Under the pieces are notes generated by a model. The model worked only from the letters and a program-made list of their open reading frames with translations, ran no database searches and was not told the origin of the DNA. From positions 62,001 through 126,000 of the forward strand of contig JAGZEG010000006.1 of the NCBI GenBank assembly GCA_018368455.1: DNA of 64,000 nucleotides, written 5' to 3'. Shown here piece after piece: positions 24,660 through 33,457 of the stretch. Each line of letters begins with the position of its first letter. The first letter of the stretch is position 1. A program made the translations under genes and the position numbers. Source of the stretch: Coriobacteriia bacterium (GTDB lineage: Bacteria > Actinomycetota > Coriobacteriia > Coriobacteriales > UMGS124).

Positions 24660-25997
24660 TTAACCCAGGGGGCTGTCGGCCGGTTCCGGCTGGGCCGCCT
24701 GCGCCGCAGCAAGCTCGTCGGCGCGACGCTGGGCAAGAGCGTCGAGACCGCGCACGCTCGGCGTCAGCCACATCGCGATGCCGACGATGAGCATGCCCGC
24801 GCCGCACACGGCAAACCACGCGGCCACGCCCCAGGCATCGGCCAGCGGGCCGCTGATGAGCAGCGCAATGGGCGCAACGATGGAGCTCCCCGCCATGTAG
24901 AGCGCCATGACGCGACCGAGCAGCTGAGGCTCGATGAGGCGCTGGATGAGTGCCATGAGCGGCGTGTAGTACAGGGCCGCCACGACAGCCTCTGGCGCCA
25001 TGAGGATGACGAACGCGACGAACGCGTTTGGCGGCAGCAGCCCCTCGACGAGCGTGAACGCGCCCAGCCCCGCCATGGAGACGATGACGAGCAGCATAAG
25101 CCGGCGCCCGCCGCCCCACGCCGCCAGCAACAGCGTTCCCACAAACGCGCCGATGCCCCACACGGCCTCGACAAGCGACGCCTGGAAGCCGTCGCCGCCG
25201 AAGTGGTTGTACGTCATGAGCGGGAACAGAGAGGCCATGGGCGCAAAGAACAGATAGCCGGCCAGAATCCACAGGAAGGCGGGCGCGAGGCCGCGAACGC
25301 TGCGCACGGCCCGCACGCCGTCACGCATCTCAGCTAACACGCTCGTGCGCTGCGCCGTTGCCATGTGGCCGTCGTCGGCGACGTGCACGAACAGCAGGCA
25401 GCCGCAGGCGATGAGCGCGCCGCCTACGTCGAGCAGCAGCGCGGCCTGCAGGCCAAACGTCGTGTACAGCAGGATGCCCAGCGCCGGTCCCGCGATGTTC
25501 GCGATGGACTGGATGCCCTGACCCAGCGACGAGATGCGCACGAGGTGGCGGTCGGGCACGAGGCAGGGCATGAGCGCCTGCATGGCCGGCGAGTGGAACG
25601 ACTGGAACACGGAGCGCGCCAGCATCATGATGACGATGAGCGCGACGGAGAGGTGGCCCGCGATGACGAGCAGCGCCATGACAAGGGCGAAGGCCGCCGT
25701 GGCAAGGTCGGCGCCCATCATGACGGCGCGCCGCGAGAAGCGATCGACGATCGTGCCGGCAAACGGCCCGAGCACCGCCATGGGTAGGTACATCATCGCC
25801 GTCATGAACGTCAGCAGCGTTGCCGAGCCCGTCGACTCCGTGAGCCACCACACAACGGCGTAGTTCGCCGCGAAGCTCGTCAGGATCGAGAACGCCTGGC
25901 CGATCCAGACGAACGTGACGAGCACGCGCCAGTTGTGAGGTACGGGCTTGCCGTGCGCCGTGAGCTCAGGCCCGGATTCGCCGAGAGCGGACGCCAT
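24660..25997 (-). CDS. Major facilitator superfamily transporter (drug-efflux-like)
   Basis: 445 aa with twelve predicted membrane segments; a MFS_3-type efflux pattern with GPFAGTIVDRFSRRAVMMGADL between helices 2 and 3, seen as FAGTIVDRFSRR, and QGIQSIANIAGPALG in helix 5. It starts at ATG 25997, one base after the stop of the upstream small membrane protein (TAG-C-ATG). No separate ribosome site is evident, so translation is probably coupled. The C-terminus is hydrophilic and Ala/Glu/Pro-rich. The substrate is unknown. Confidence 0.85.
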   Translation of the reverse strand: MASALGESGPELTAHGKPVPHNWRVLVTFVWIGQAFSILTSFAANYAVVWWLTESTGSATLLTFMTAMMYLPMAVLGPFAGTIVDRFSRRAVMMGADLATAAFALVMALLVIAGHLSVALIVIMMLARSVFQSFHSPAMQALMPCLVPDRHLVRISSLGQGIQSIANIAGPALGILLYTTFGLQAALLLDVGGALIACGCLLFVHVADDGHMATAQRTSVLAEMRDGVRAVRSVRGLAPAFLWILAGYLFFAPMASLFPLMTYNHFGGDGFQASLVEAVWGIGAFVGTLLLAAWGGGRRLMLLVIVSMAGLGAFTLVEGLLPPNAFVAFVILMAPEAVVAALYYTPLMALIQRLIEPQLLGRVMALYMAGSSIVAPIALLISGPLADAWGVAAWFAVCGAGMLIVGIAMWLTPSVRGLDALAQRRADELAAAQAAQPEPADSPLG

Positions 25998-25998
25998 G

Positions 25999-26295
25999 CT
26001 AGTAGTAGGGATAGTACTGGGTGAAGCCCGCGAGCCCCGCGCAGCCAACCAGCAGGACGCCCGCAATGATCAGCAGGCCAAAGACGAGTCCAACGATGGA
26101 CGTGACGACACCGGCGATAGCCATGCCACGGCCGCCACCCGGCGTGCCAGGCGCCAGCGCACGCATGGCCGACACCCCGAGCGGTAGACCAACAAGCGAC
26201 AGAATGAGTCCCAGTACGGGAACGTAGCACAGCACGATGGACAGGATGCCGAGCACCATGGATGCGATGCCCTTGCTGCTAGCCTTGGACTGCAC
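25999..26295 (-). CDS. Small DUF4190-like membrane protein (second of two paralogs)
   Basis: 98 aa from GTG 26295, with AGGGGCG upstream. Two hydrophobic hairpins: SMVLGILSIVLCYVPVLGLI near the N-terminus and GMAIAGVVTSIVGLVFGLLI in the second half, linked by a Gly/Pro-rich loop GTPGGGRG. This is the DUF4190 pattern of small membrane proteins with unknown role. It is a paralog of the gene 60 bp upstream (shared VLGLLAIV-type first helix and GHGMAVAGLV-type second helix). It ends in aromatic residues, YYPYY. Confidence 0.75.
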   Translation of the reverse strand: MQSKASSKGIASMVLGILSIVLCYVPVLGLILSLVGLPLGVSAMRALAPGTPGGGRGMAIAGVVTSIVGLVFGLLIIAGVLLVGCAGLAGFTQYYPYY

Positions 26296-26356
26296 GGATG
26301 ACGCCCCTTTCGACGATCAGCTCTGTACGCTTAGCATGCAAGACGAAACGCAGCGT

Positions 26357-26653
26357 CTATGCGGCGGCGGCAGCGCCGATGACACCGAGCGTCGCGCAGG
26401 CACCCATGACGCAAATGACAGCAAAGAGGCTCATCACGAGCGTGATGATGCACAGAACGAGGCCCGCGACCGCCATGCCGTGGCCGGACTCGCCGGCAGG
26501 ATTGAGCTTCATGCCCTTCGACGCCAGCACGAGGCCGATGATGGAAAGCAGGAGGCACAGCCACCCCGGGATACCGGGCACGAACATGAAGACGATGGCA
26601 AGAAGACCAAGAACGAGCGCCGCTATCGAGAAACCCTTGTTACTCTGATCCAT
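26357..26653 (-). CDS. Small DUF4190-like membrane protein (first of two paralogs)
   Basis: 98 aa from ATG 26653 (GAGAAGGGAAG upstream). The same two-hairpin layout as the next gene: SIAALVLGLLAIVFMFVPGI, a PAGESGHG loop and MAVAGLVLCIITLVMSLFAV, with an Ala-rich end. Function unknown. It lies 45 bp after the Lgt-like gene and in the same operon direction as the MFS transporter. Confidence 0.75.
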   Translation of the reverse strand: MDQSNKGFSIAALVLGLLAIVFMFVPGIPGWLCLLLSIIGLVLASKGMKLNPAGESGHGMAVAGLVLCIITLVMSLFAVICVMGACATLGVIGAAAAA

Positions 26654-26698
26654 GATCTTCCCTTCTCGTGGTTTGACGTCGACAGCCTACCACACTCA

Positions 26699-27508
26699 TC
26701 AATCTCGTGTGGCGAATGCCTTGGCGTTTTGCTTCCGATGCATGGCAACGAGCAGGATCACGCTCGCCACGATGACCAGGAGACTGATCCACTGCGACGT
26801 GGAAAACGGCCCGAGGAAGCCTCGGTAAGCATCGCCGCGCCAGAACTCGTCAACGAAGCGCACGCAGCCGTACAGCAGCCCGTAAACGCCGATGAGGCGG
26901 CGTCCCATGTGACCTCGCAGGAACAACGCGAGCAACGTGGCAAAGATGACGAGGTTGCACGCGGCCTCAATGAGTTGAATGGGCACGCGCGGAACGCCGT
27001 TTGCCTGAGCGATGGGATCCATCGTATACGTTATCCCCCACGGCACCTCCACGCCATAGCAGCAGCCCCCGAAGAAGCAGCCGATGCGTCCGAACACGTG
27101 GAACAGGGGGATAGCCACGGCGAAGATGTCGAGATGGGCCAGGACGTCCCAACCCCTCGCGTGCGCGTAGATCGAGCCGACAGCAAGCCCGCCGATGAGA
27201 CCGCCGTAGAAGACAAAGCCGTCGAAGCAGCGCGCTAGGTCGGCCAGCAGCGCCCCCAGGCCCGAGTACGAAGAGGCGTTCGTGAGGACGTCCCCGATGG
27301 CGCCGGCGTTCGTGAGTCCATACAGCGCACTGGCTCCCAGGGCCACGCCGATGAGGGAGACGAGGGCGCAGATGACCTCGTCATCAGGAGACATGCCGCG
27401 CCTGCGGGCAAGCAAGGCAACGCATCCCAGCAGGGCAAGCACCCCTAGGGCAGCGCAGATGCCGTATGTGCCGAGCGTGCGGCCGAACAGCGTGATCGTG
27501 GGATACAT
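26699..27508 (-). CDS. Lgt-like membrane protein lacking the Lgt catalytic residues
   Basis: 269 aa, seven membrane segments. The overall pattern is prolipoprotein diacylglyceryl transferase: YGGLIGG in helix 3, GRIGCFFGGCCYG in the signature position, and VRFVDEFWRGD near the end. Against E. coli Lgt, His103 of FHGG is Tyr (FYGG), Asn146 of GRLGN is Cys, and Glu151 is Cys. Only the arginine of GRIG and the late EF-x-R remain. It therefore belongs to the cysteine-rich Lgt-related group and probably does not acylate prolipoproteins. AGGAG lies upstream of the ATG. Confidence 0.8.
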   Translation of the reverse strand: MYPTITLFGRTLGTYGICAALGVLALLGCVALLARRRGMSPDDEVICALVSLIGVALGASALYGLTNAGAIGDVLTNASSYSGLGALLADLARCFDGFVFYGGLIGGLAVGSIYAHARGWDVLAHLDIFAVAIPLFHVFGRIGCFFGGCCYGVEVPWGITYTMDPIAQANGVPRVPIQLIEAACNLVIFATLLALFLRGHMGRRLIGVYGLLYGCVRFVDEFWRGDAYRGFLGPFSTSQWISLLVIVASVILLVAMHRKQNAKAFATRD

Positions 27509-27591
27509 GCGTGCTGGGGCTCCTCTCTCGATGGGGAAAATCCGCTAGGTGCGGGCCCTGTACGGCCAACCGCGCCCAACGGCTTCTATAC

Positions 27592-27624
27592 AAAAGGCCA
27601 CCCGATCAAAAGGATCGAGTGGCC
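27592..27624 (-). terminator. Terminator of the HdeD-like gene
   Basis: GGCCACCCGATC / GATCGAGTGGCC 12-bp stem (one mismatch) with a 5-nt loop, followed on the minus strand by TTTTG. Confidence 0.8.
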
Positions 27625-27684
27625 TGAAATGCAACCAATGGCGCAGGCGCGCCCGTTGGCACGCCAGGATTCTCGCACTTGTGC

Positions 27685-28266
27685 TTACGCGGGGATCTGG
27701 ATGCTGCCAGCCTTGACGGCGCGCAGGGCAACCTCGGCGGCGAGCACGATGAAGGCAACGCCGGTGACCTGAGCAGCCATGGCGGAGTCGTACACAACAG
27801 CCAGAGCCAGGACGATCATGACGAGGCCGATGACGACCTGAAGAGCCCACAGGCTGTAGCCAATGACACGAGAGGCGAAGACGCCCTCGATGAATAGGAT
27901 GGCGCCAAACAGGCCGATGAGCACGGCGATGACCCACTCGTAGGACAGCGTGCCGCACAGCGGGTCAACGAGCACCGCGATGACGCAGATGAAGGAGTAC
28001 AGACCGGGCAGGATCATGAAGCCCGACAGGTTCTTCGAGCCGCCACCCATCTTGAAGGCAGCCATGAACACAACGCCCACGATGGCCATGACGGCGGCAC
28101 CGATGAGCGCGCCAGGCTCGTAGCCCGTCGGCAGCGTCGTGTTGTGCAGCGGCTCAGGCATGATGCCGTGGGCGACGAAGCACAGGATGCCCATCACGAC
28201 GAGCAGCAGGGCGCTGACGAACAGACCGCTGCGGGTCCAGCCCATCTTCTTCCCATAGTCCTGCAT
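27685..28266 (-). CDS. HdeD-like multi-pass membrane protein
   Basis: 193 aa from ATG 28266 (AAAGGGG upstream). Six hydrophobic segments in three pairs, e.g. GLFVSALLLVVMGILCFVA, WVIAVLIGLFGAILFIEGVF and YSLWALQVVIGLVMIVLALAV, with few charged residues. This matches the DUF308/HdeD pattern of small membrane proteins linked to acid stress in enterobacteria; the assignment is by pattern only. It has its own terminator and a 367-bp upstream gap, so it is monocistronic. Confidence 0.65.
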   Translation of the reverse strand: MQDYGKKMGWTRSGLFVSALLLVVMGILCFVAHGIMPEPLHNTTLPTGYEPGALIGAAVMAIVGVVFMAAFKMGGGSKNLSGFMILPGLYSFICVIAVLVDPLCGTLSYEWVIAVLIGLFGAILFIEGVFASRVIGYSLWALQVVIGLVMIVLALAVVYDSAMAAQVTGVAFIVLAAEVALRAVKAGSIQIPA

Positions 28267-28633
28267 GGTAAAACCCCTTTCCCTGGCACCGCGGGGGTGC
28301 CCCTCCGGCACACGAGAGAGCGTGCGCCACCGTACTCATGGCCTGCTGGCCCTACTGTGCCCTATTCTATATCCAACAGGCGCGGATGAGGAACACGGCG
28401 GCAACAGAAGATTTACCAACCGGATTCACACAAGCGCCAAAAGGCAGGACCGCGCACCACGGGAGACCCAGGCGCGGAAGACCGGAGCGCCATCTATGCC
28501 ACAAGCGGCAATGACAACGAAAGACGCCAACTCATGCAATAGACATTCGACCCCAACGACAGATACAAAGCGTACTATATAGCTATGCTTCTGATATATG
28601 AGCGACAGATGCCACCGGGATGTGGAGGGGCCT
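28267..28633. other. Intergenic region between divergent genes, no gene seen
   Basis: 367 bp containing the promoters of the HdeD-like gene (minus) and the membrane LuxR gene (plus). An AT-rich TACTATATAGC run around 28573-28583 is a plausible -10 region for the latter, but no matching -35 is visible. Confidence 0.4.
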
Positions 28634-31117
28634 ATGTATCATCGCTTTGGCACGGCCCTCCCAACGATCTGGTGCGCCTGGTTTGCCCTTCTTGCGGGCG
28701 CCCCCTATATGCCGAAAAGTTCCTCACCTGACGCCATAGCCGGTGCATCATCGCTTTCGAGCCTGTCTGCATGGGTCTTTCTCGGCGTCCTCATTGGGCT
28801 GTGGGTCTCCCGGCATCCAGACGTTCGTCGTCAAGTCGGAAGGCATGGCGCCCTGGTAACCCTTGCATTTATCGTTGGCGTCGTCGCTTCCGTTGCCTTC
28901 TGCGCCCTCGTCTGGATTCACGTTGTCTCGCTTGCCCCAGCCATACGAGATGCGTCCCATCAAGGGATTCCCGCGAGGATCGCGGCCTACTCGAGCGCGC
29001 TGTTCGTTGAGACGGGCTCCCTTCTCAAGGGCGCGCCCATTATCTGTTTTGTCTGCTCTTTGCTTTGCGGGTTCCTCTTTCCCTGGGTCGTCGAAACAGA
29101 CGATCTGCCTGACTTCGAAACGCGGCGCAGCCCCATCCCTTCCCTTCTCCTCCCCATCGTCGCACTCGTTGTTGGCGCCCTACAGCCGGTGGCATGGGCC
29201 CGTCTTCTGCCGCACTCGCCATTTCCCCAGCCCCTTATCTATGTCGGGTCACCCTCGGGAGGCGATCCGTCTCTGCATGACTGGCAATCTGTCTCACCTT
29301 TGGCGATTCTCCCAAGTGCCATCATGCTTATCCTCGCCCTCCTGCTAGTCCGCGCATGCGAAGATCACCGTTCGCGGGCCAACGCCTGCGACACTTTCAT
29401 GTCCTTTTGTATCGGAGGACTTCTATTCAGGGCAGTTTCAAGAATCGCCCCCAGCATCTACGGCGTGACGGAAGCCGTCAGCTATCTATGCCTGGGCGTG
29501 TACATCGTTGCGCTACTCATTTTGCTTTTTGCTATCTCCCATATGAACAGGCGCGTCAGCAGCCATCTCGAAGACGAGACAGCAGCAAGCCGGGAACGAG
29601 AGACAGCTCTGCTCGAAAGCGCTCTCACAAAGTCTGGCTGGTCGCACATCAAAGGTCTCGGGCTCACTCGCAAAGAATCGCTCGTTCTCTGTGCCTCCCT
29701 GCTGCACTACCCCTCCGCGAAGACGGCGAGCATCATAGGCGTCAAGAGCTCCACCGTCAGAGAGTATAGGCGTCGGGTCTCCGTCAAAATGGGAGTCGCC
29801 TCCATCGAGGAGGCGGTGGAATTACTTCCAACGAGCTCGGTTACGCCCCGCTTTTCCGAAGAGCGGAGCGATCACGCCCCACAGGAGACCCAGAGCAGAG
29901 CCCAGGCCGTCATCACCTCGGTCGCGCTTTCTGGGGTCCTCTGTCTTGCCGTCCTCGTATTTCTACCTTTCGGCGGTGGCGTCAGACCGTGGACTGACTC
30001 ATGGACGTCCTGCATGGGAATGGGAATCGGCCTTATTCTTACTGCAGCGGCCCGATCTACGCCTACAGCACCCTACGGCAGTCGACGTCTCGTCAGAAAG
30101 CACAGCGCAGCGAATGTGATGATCCATCTCGCTGCCGCAGCTGCCGTCTTGGTATTGGTCGCCGCCATCCTCTCTCAGATCGTCATGAGAACCGGGCTCC
30201 TGCCACTAAGCCCGGGGCACGCTCCCCAGAAAGCATTGAACGTTGCGTCTCTCGTCGCCATTTCCTTCTGGTCCGCCATCGCTCTCTCTCGCCTACGGGA
30301 GCTAGCCCGAGCCGCGCTGGGAACTCGTCCCCTTTTGTCAGCGCTTCCCATGGCCTCGGTTTGCTTCGCGGTTGTCATCACCGGCGTCGGTGGGAGCCAA
30401 CCGTGGGCCCTGGCCGTCGTATTATCGGCGCTTACCGCCATCCCGTGCTCGGCCGTCCTTCTCCACCGTGTTGGTCCGACCGTCTTCCTGGCCCGCGCCG
30501 AAGACCATACGCCCAGAATACCGTCGCTCCTGTGCGTCGCAATCGCTGCGTGGACGTGGGGCGAGATCTGGAGATCACAGGACTTCACTTCGATGATGCC
30601 CGTTCTTGAATGGGGAAGCGCAAGCATTCTCGGCATCGCCCTTCTTTGCTCCGCTGCGTCGCTGCGGATGTTCAAAACCGCTGCGCTTTCCACGTGTATG
30701 GCCTCACTCGTCACTGCCTTTTTCCTCGGAAGCGGCGCGGGGCTAATAATCGTGTGGGCCCACATCTTTCTCTTTGGGAAAACCACAGAGATCGTGGGGG
30801 CCCATATCGCGCAAAGTCCCATCGAGGTGGAACCGATGGGCCCCTGGTACTCTCCTCTATTTGCCGCAGGCTGCGCCCTCGTTGGCGGCCCCCTGATCAC
30901 AAACGCCTACGGATTCGCCGTTCTTCATCCAGGAAAATTCCAGTTCCTTGGGTCTGCCGCCGCGACGGAAACGTTCGCCTATCTGGCTGTTGCAATAGCC
31001 ATGGCGAGTGTCATCGTCTTTTTCGTGGCCGGCTCACCAGCTTGCCGAAGAATCCTTCGCCTCAAAGCAAACTCGCAGGTACTCGACAATGTGACACCCA
31101 GCAAGAAGAAAGAATAA
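28634..31117 (+). CDS. Membrane LuxR-type regulator with the DNA-binding domain between two multi-pass membrane domains
   Basis: 827 aa from ATG 28634 (GGAGGGG five bases upstream). Residues ~1-320 hold about eight membrane helices. A GerE/LuxR helix-turn-helix lies at about 343-397 (LTRKESLVLCASLL, then KTASIIGVKSSTVREYRRR and KMGVASIEEAVELL). Residues ~430-810 hold about ten more membrane helices. Coriobacteriia encode many LuxR proteins with an N-terminal membrane half and a C-terminal HTH (~480 aa); the second membrane half is unusual. Base composition is lower in GC than the core genes around it. It sits directly upstream, same strand, of the secreted-protein/ABC cassette and may control it. 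Confidence 0.85.
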   Translation: MYHRFGTALPTIWCAWFALLAGAPYMPKSSSPDAIAGASSLSSLSAWVFLGVLIGLWVSRHPDVRRQVGRHGALVTLAFIVGVVASVAFCALVWIHVVSLAPAIRDASHQGIPARIAAYSSALFVETGSLLKGAPIICFVCSLLCGFLFPWVVETDDLPDFETRRSPIPSLLLPIVALVVGALQPVAWARLLPHSPFPQPLIYVGSPSGGDPSLHDWQSVSPLAILPSAIMLILALLLVRACEDHRSRANACDTFMSFCIGGLLFRAVSRIAPSIYGVTEAVSYLCLGVYIVALLILLFAISHMNRRVSSHLEDETAASRERETALLESALTKSGWSHIKGLGLTRKESLVLCASLLHYPSAKTASIIGVKSSTVREYRRRVSVKMGVASIEEAVELLPTSSVTPRFSEERSDHAPQETQSRAQAVITSVALSGVLCLAVLVFLPFGGGVRPWTDSWTSCMGMGIGLILTAAARSTPTAPYGSRRLVRKHSAANVMIHLAAAAAVLVLVAAILSQIVMRTGLLPLSPGHAPQKALNVASLVAISFWSAIALSRLRELARAALGTRPLLSALPMASVCFAVVITGVGGSQPWALAVVLSALTAIPCSAVLLHRVGPTVFLARAEDHTPRIPSLLCVAIAAWTWGEIWRSQDFTSMMPVLEWGSASILGIALLCSAASLRMFKTAALSTCMASLVTAFFLGSGAGLIIVWAHIFLFGKTTEIVGAHIAQSPIEVEPMGPWYSPLFAAGCALVGGPLITNAYGFAVLHPGKFQFLGSAAATETFAYLAVAIAMASVIVFFVAGSPACRRILRLKANSQVLDNVTPSKKKE

Positions 31118-31210
31118 TCGGCTGCCTACAGACGCCCAGGGGCCCCTTGGCTAGGGTTGTGTTGTGCCGCACCACACGGACGGCACAGACCCTGCGAGAA
31201 AGGGACTCAA

Positions 31211-31681
31211 ATGGAACTCCGCAAGCACATTGTCCTATCCATTGCTTCTCTCTTGGCAGCGGCAGGACTTGCAGCAGCAACAGCCGCAACGCCTGCCATA
31301 GCCAGCGAAGACCGGATCCAGCCCCTCACCACAGAGAACCAGTGGTATGACTTCTACTTCGCCTATCCCGGGGCAACTCAGGGAACGTACGGTGTTCCAA
31401 AGGAGGACGATACAGCCTCTTGGATTACCGTAACCAACATGACGATGTACGACCTCGAGCTCTACATCGACGGTGGCACCTACCAAAGCGGCCCATGGAT
31501 CAACTGCACTGTTGGCGGATCTGCCTACCTGGTTGATCCTGGCGACTGGTGGATTCACAACGTTGTTTACGAGAACAACTATGGCTATGCACGGCTTACC
31601 GGCTGGTGCGATGACGAGACGGGCGACCTCGAGGGCTACTGGAGCCCCGACAGCTGGGGCACCTACCCGAGCTTGAACTAG
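31211..31681 (+). CDS. Small secreted protein, bacteriocin-like candidate
   Basis: 156 aa from ATG 31211, preceded by AGAAAGGGA. A signal peptide (MELRKHIVLSIASLLAAAGL, cleavage likely after Ala-Ile-Ala31) leaves ~125 residues rich in Trp, Tyr, Gly, Asp and Thr, with two cysteines (INCTVGG and GWCDDE) that could pair. The pattern PKEDDTASWITVTN, then a CT-rich strand and NVVYENNYGYARLTG, resembles the small beta-sheet secreted proteins grouped near DUF2712/lactococcin-972-like families; that link is from memory and weak. It lies 93 bp after the membrane LuxR gene and 113 bp before a lipoprotein/ABC operon. Confidence 0.7.
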   Translation: MELRKHIVLSIASLLAAAGLAAATAATPAIASEDRIQPLTTENQWYDFYFAYPGATQGTYGVPKEDDTASWITVTNMTMYDLELYIDGGTYQSGPWINCTVGGSAYLVDPGDWWIHNVVYENNYGYARLTGWCDDETGDLEGYWSPDSWGTYPSLN

Positions 31682-31794
31682 CCGTTATCGAGTCGACTTT
31701 CTTCTGACGAATTAATCCATCGACGGGATGTGGCGGCCTGCAGGCGGGCACGTGACCAGGCAGGCCGCTACAACAAGCTCGCGGGGGTGTTGGC

Positions 31795-32616
31795 ATGACC
31801 AACCATAAAGCGTGGCGGAAGCAGGCGGCCGTCTGCAGCACCGCCTTAGTGGGGGCAACCTTTGCAATAGCGGCGTCTTTCTCGCTATGCGCGTGCTCCT
31901 CCCAGCCCTCTGTGCAGGAAGCAGCCTCCGCTAGCGAAAATCGGGGCCCGATCGTCGCGACACCGTCCTCTGACGGTCTCCCCTCAGCTTCATCTGCCTC
32001 GTGGGACGAATCGGGGCACATCCCCGTCGGGACCGCGGCGGCCCTCTCCAATGACCCGTCTTCGGCGACCCAGGACGTGATGTGGGACGGCACGATGGAA
32101 GTCGCGGTGGATAGCGCGACGCTCTACGGCTCCCCCGAGGAGGCCGCCACAGCCGAGAACCTCGGCACCGTGGTCGACCAACGCGACCGCTCCGAGCACC
32201 GTATTCTCGTCGTGAGGATGACGTTCCATAACGTCGACGCTATCTCGAGACTAGCGGCGCCAGAGTCCGGCAAGGGAGCCTACGAGTTTTTCTCCACGCT
32301 GTTCCAGCCGAAGTTCGTAACAGAAAGCGGGGAGGTTGCCTTCGCCGGGTTCATCTACTCGTTCGATGGCGCCCCCGAGGGGACAGACCCCACATCGCAG
32401 TCAGCCTCAAACTTCGTCCTCGAGCCAGGCAAGACCGCGACCTACACGCTGGGGTTCTGGCTCGACGGTCCATTCGAACCCGACGACCTCTTCATCTCCC
32501 CAGCGTCATGGGGCATGGGACGCTTCGTGTTCGACCTTGGACTCCCGGGCGATCAGGAGACAGGCTCGAGTCGGGGAACATCCGAAAGCGGTGGTGGCGT
32601 TGCGGCCTCTCGTTAG
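31795..32616 (+). CDS. Predicted lipoprotein (DUF4352/DUF5027-like)
   Basis: 273 aa. A hydrophobic signal ends in the lipobox LCAC at residues 31-34, so Cys34 would be lipid-modified and the protein anchored outside the membrane. A Ser/Ala-rich linker follows, then a beta-sandwich-like domain (TMEVAVDSATLYGSPEEA, HRILVVRMTFHNVDAIS, FVLEPGKTATYTLGFWL) in the style of DUF4352/DUF5027 lipoproteins. Family naming is tentative. GGGGG precedes the ATG. The end overlaps the likely start of the first permease, so it belongs to the ABC operon, as immunity or accessory lipoproteins often do. Confidence 0.78.
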   Translation: MTNHKAWRKQAAVCSTALVGATFAIAASFSLCACSSQPSVQEAASASENRGPIVATPSSDGLPSASSASWDESGHIPVGTAAALSNDPSSATQDVMWDGTMEVAVDSATLYGSPEEAATAENLGTVVDQRDRSEHRILVVRMTFHNVDAISRLAAPESGKGAYEFFSTLFQPKFVTESGEVAFAGFIYSFDGAPEGTDPTSQSASNFVLEPGKTATYTLGFWLDGPFEPDDLFISPASWGMGRFVFDLGLPGDQETGSSRGTSESGGGVAASR

Positions 32617-33457
32617 AATAGAACTCTCCAGGATGCTCCACGGGCGGACGTTCGCCCTCTCTCTGTCGGTCGGTACCGCCATCGCGCTCGCCGCCGCGAT
32701 CGCGTCGGTGTGGGGCTACTGGGACGTGAGTGAGCGCGAGGCGCAGTACCTGGCGACGAGCTACGCCAACCAGTTCGCCCAGGGCGTCTTCACCCTCTGG
32801 ATGCCCATGTGCGTCTCGCAGTCCCTGCCGAACCTGTTCTTCTTCATAGCGCCGCTGCTCATCAGCCTGGCGTACGCGTGGTCGTGGAGGTCGGACCTCG
32901 ACAGCGGGTACGCCCAATCCGTCATGGTGCGCTCCGCCAGGACCAGGGTGTACTGGGCCAAGGCCGTCGCGACCTTCCTCTCCGGAGCTCTCGTCGTCGC
33001 CTTGCCACTCTTGGTAAACCTCGCCGTCGTGCTCTGCCTCGTCCCGGCATACGTGCCCGACATAATCGACGTCGTCTACACGGGGCTGTGGGAGAAGGTC
33101 TTCCTCTCCGAGGTCCTCTACCGCTGGCCGGCCCTCTACGTCGTCCTGCGGCTCCTCATCGACGCGGCGCTCGCGGGGCTCTGGGCGACGACCGTACTTG
33201 CCCTGTCGATCTTCGTGCGCAACCGCGTGGCGATCATCGCCCTGCCGTACGTCGCCCTCGTGGTGATCAAGTACGTGTCAGAGCGCATCTACGTCCTCGC
33301 GGGTGTCCGCCTGAGCAGCCTGACCATACTCGACCAGCTAAAAGCGAGAGGGGACGCGTTCTACTACGACGGGGCCGCCGTGCTCGCCGGAGCCCTGGTC
33401 ATGCTCGCCGTGTCCCTATTGATCCCGATTGCTACGAGGAATCGTGATGTCCTATGA
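32591..33457 (+). CDS. ABC-2-like transporter permease
   Basis: About 288 aa. Six membrane segments with a large extracellular loop after the first, the ABC-2 layout: ALSLSVGTAIALAAAIASVW, LFFFIAPLLISLAYAW, VATFLSGALVVALPLLVNLA and so on. The cytoplasmic stretch DLDSGYAQSVMVRSARTRVYWAKA is typical of lantibiotic-immunity-type permeases. The start is uncertain: GTG 32591 or 32594 (overlapping the lipoprotein end) keeps the amphipathic RIELSRMLHGRTFAL N-terminus, while ATG 32633 would cut it. It overlaps the next permease by four bases (ATGA). AGG/AGA arginine codons are commoner here than in core genes. Confidence 0.8.
   Translation: MVALRPLVRIELSRMLHGRTFALSLSVGTAIALAAAIASVWGYWDVSEREAQYLATSYANQFAQGVFTLWMPMCVSQSLPNLFFFIAPLLISLAYAWSWRSDLDSGYAQSVMVRSARTRVYWAKAVATFLSGALVVALPLLVNLAVVLCLVPAYVPDIIDVVYTGLWEKVFLSEVLYRWPALYVVLRLLIDAALAGLWATTVLALSIFVRNRVAIIALPYVALVVIKYVSERIYVLAGVRLSSLTILDQLKARGDAFYYDGAAVLAGALVMLAVSLLIPIATRNRDVL

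Noticed and set aside
24302..24790. Open frame across the tandem duplication and MITE-like element
   Set aside because: Low-complexity peptide starting in a duplication and running antisense into the MFS gene; no ribosome site.
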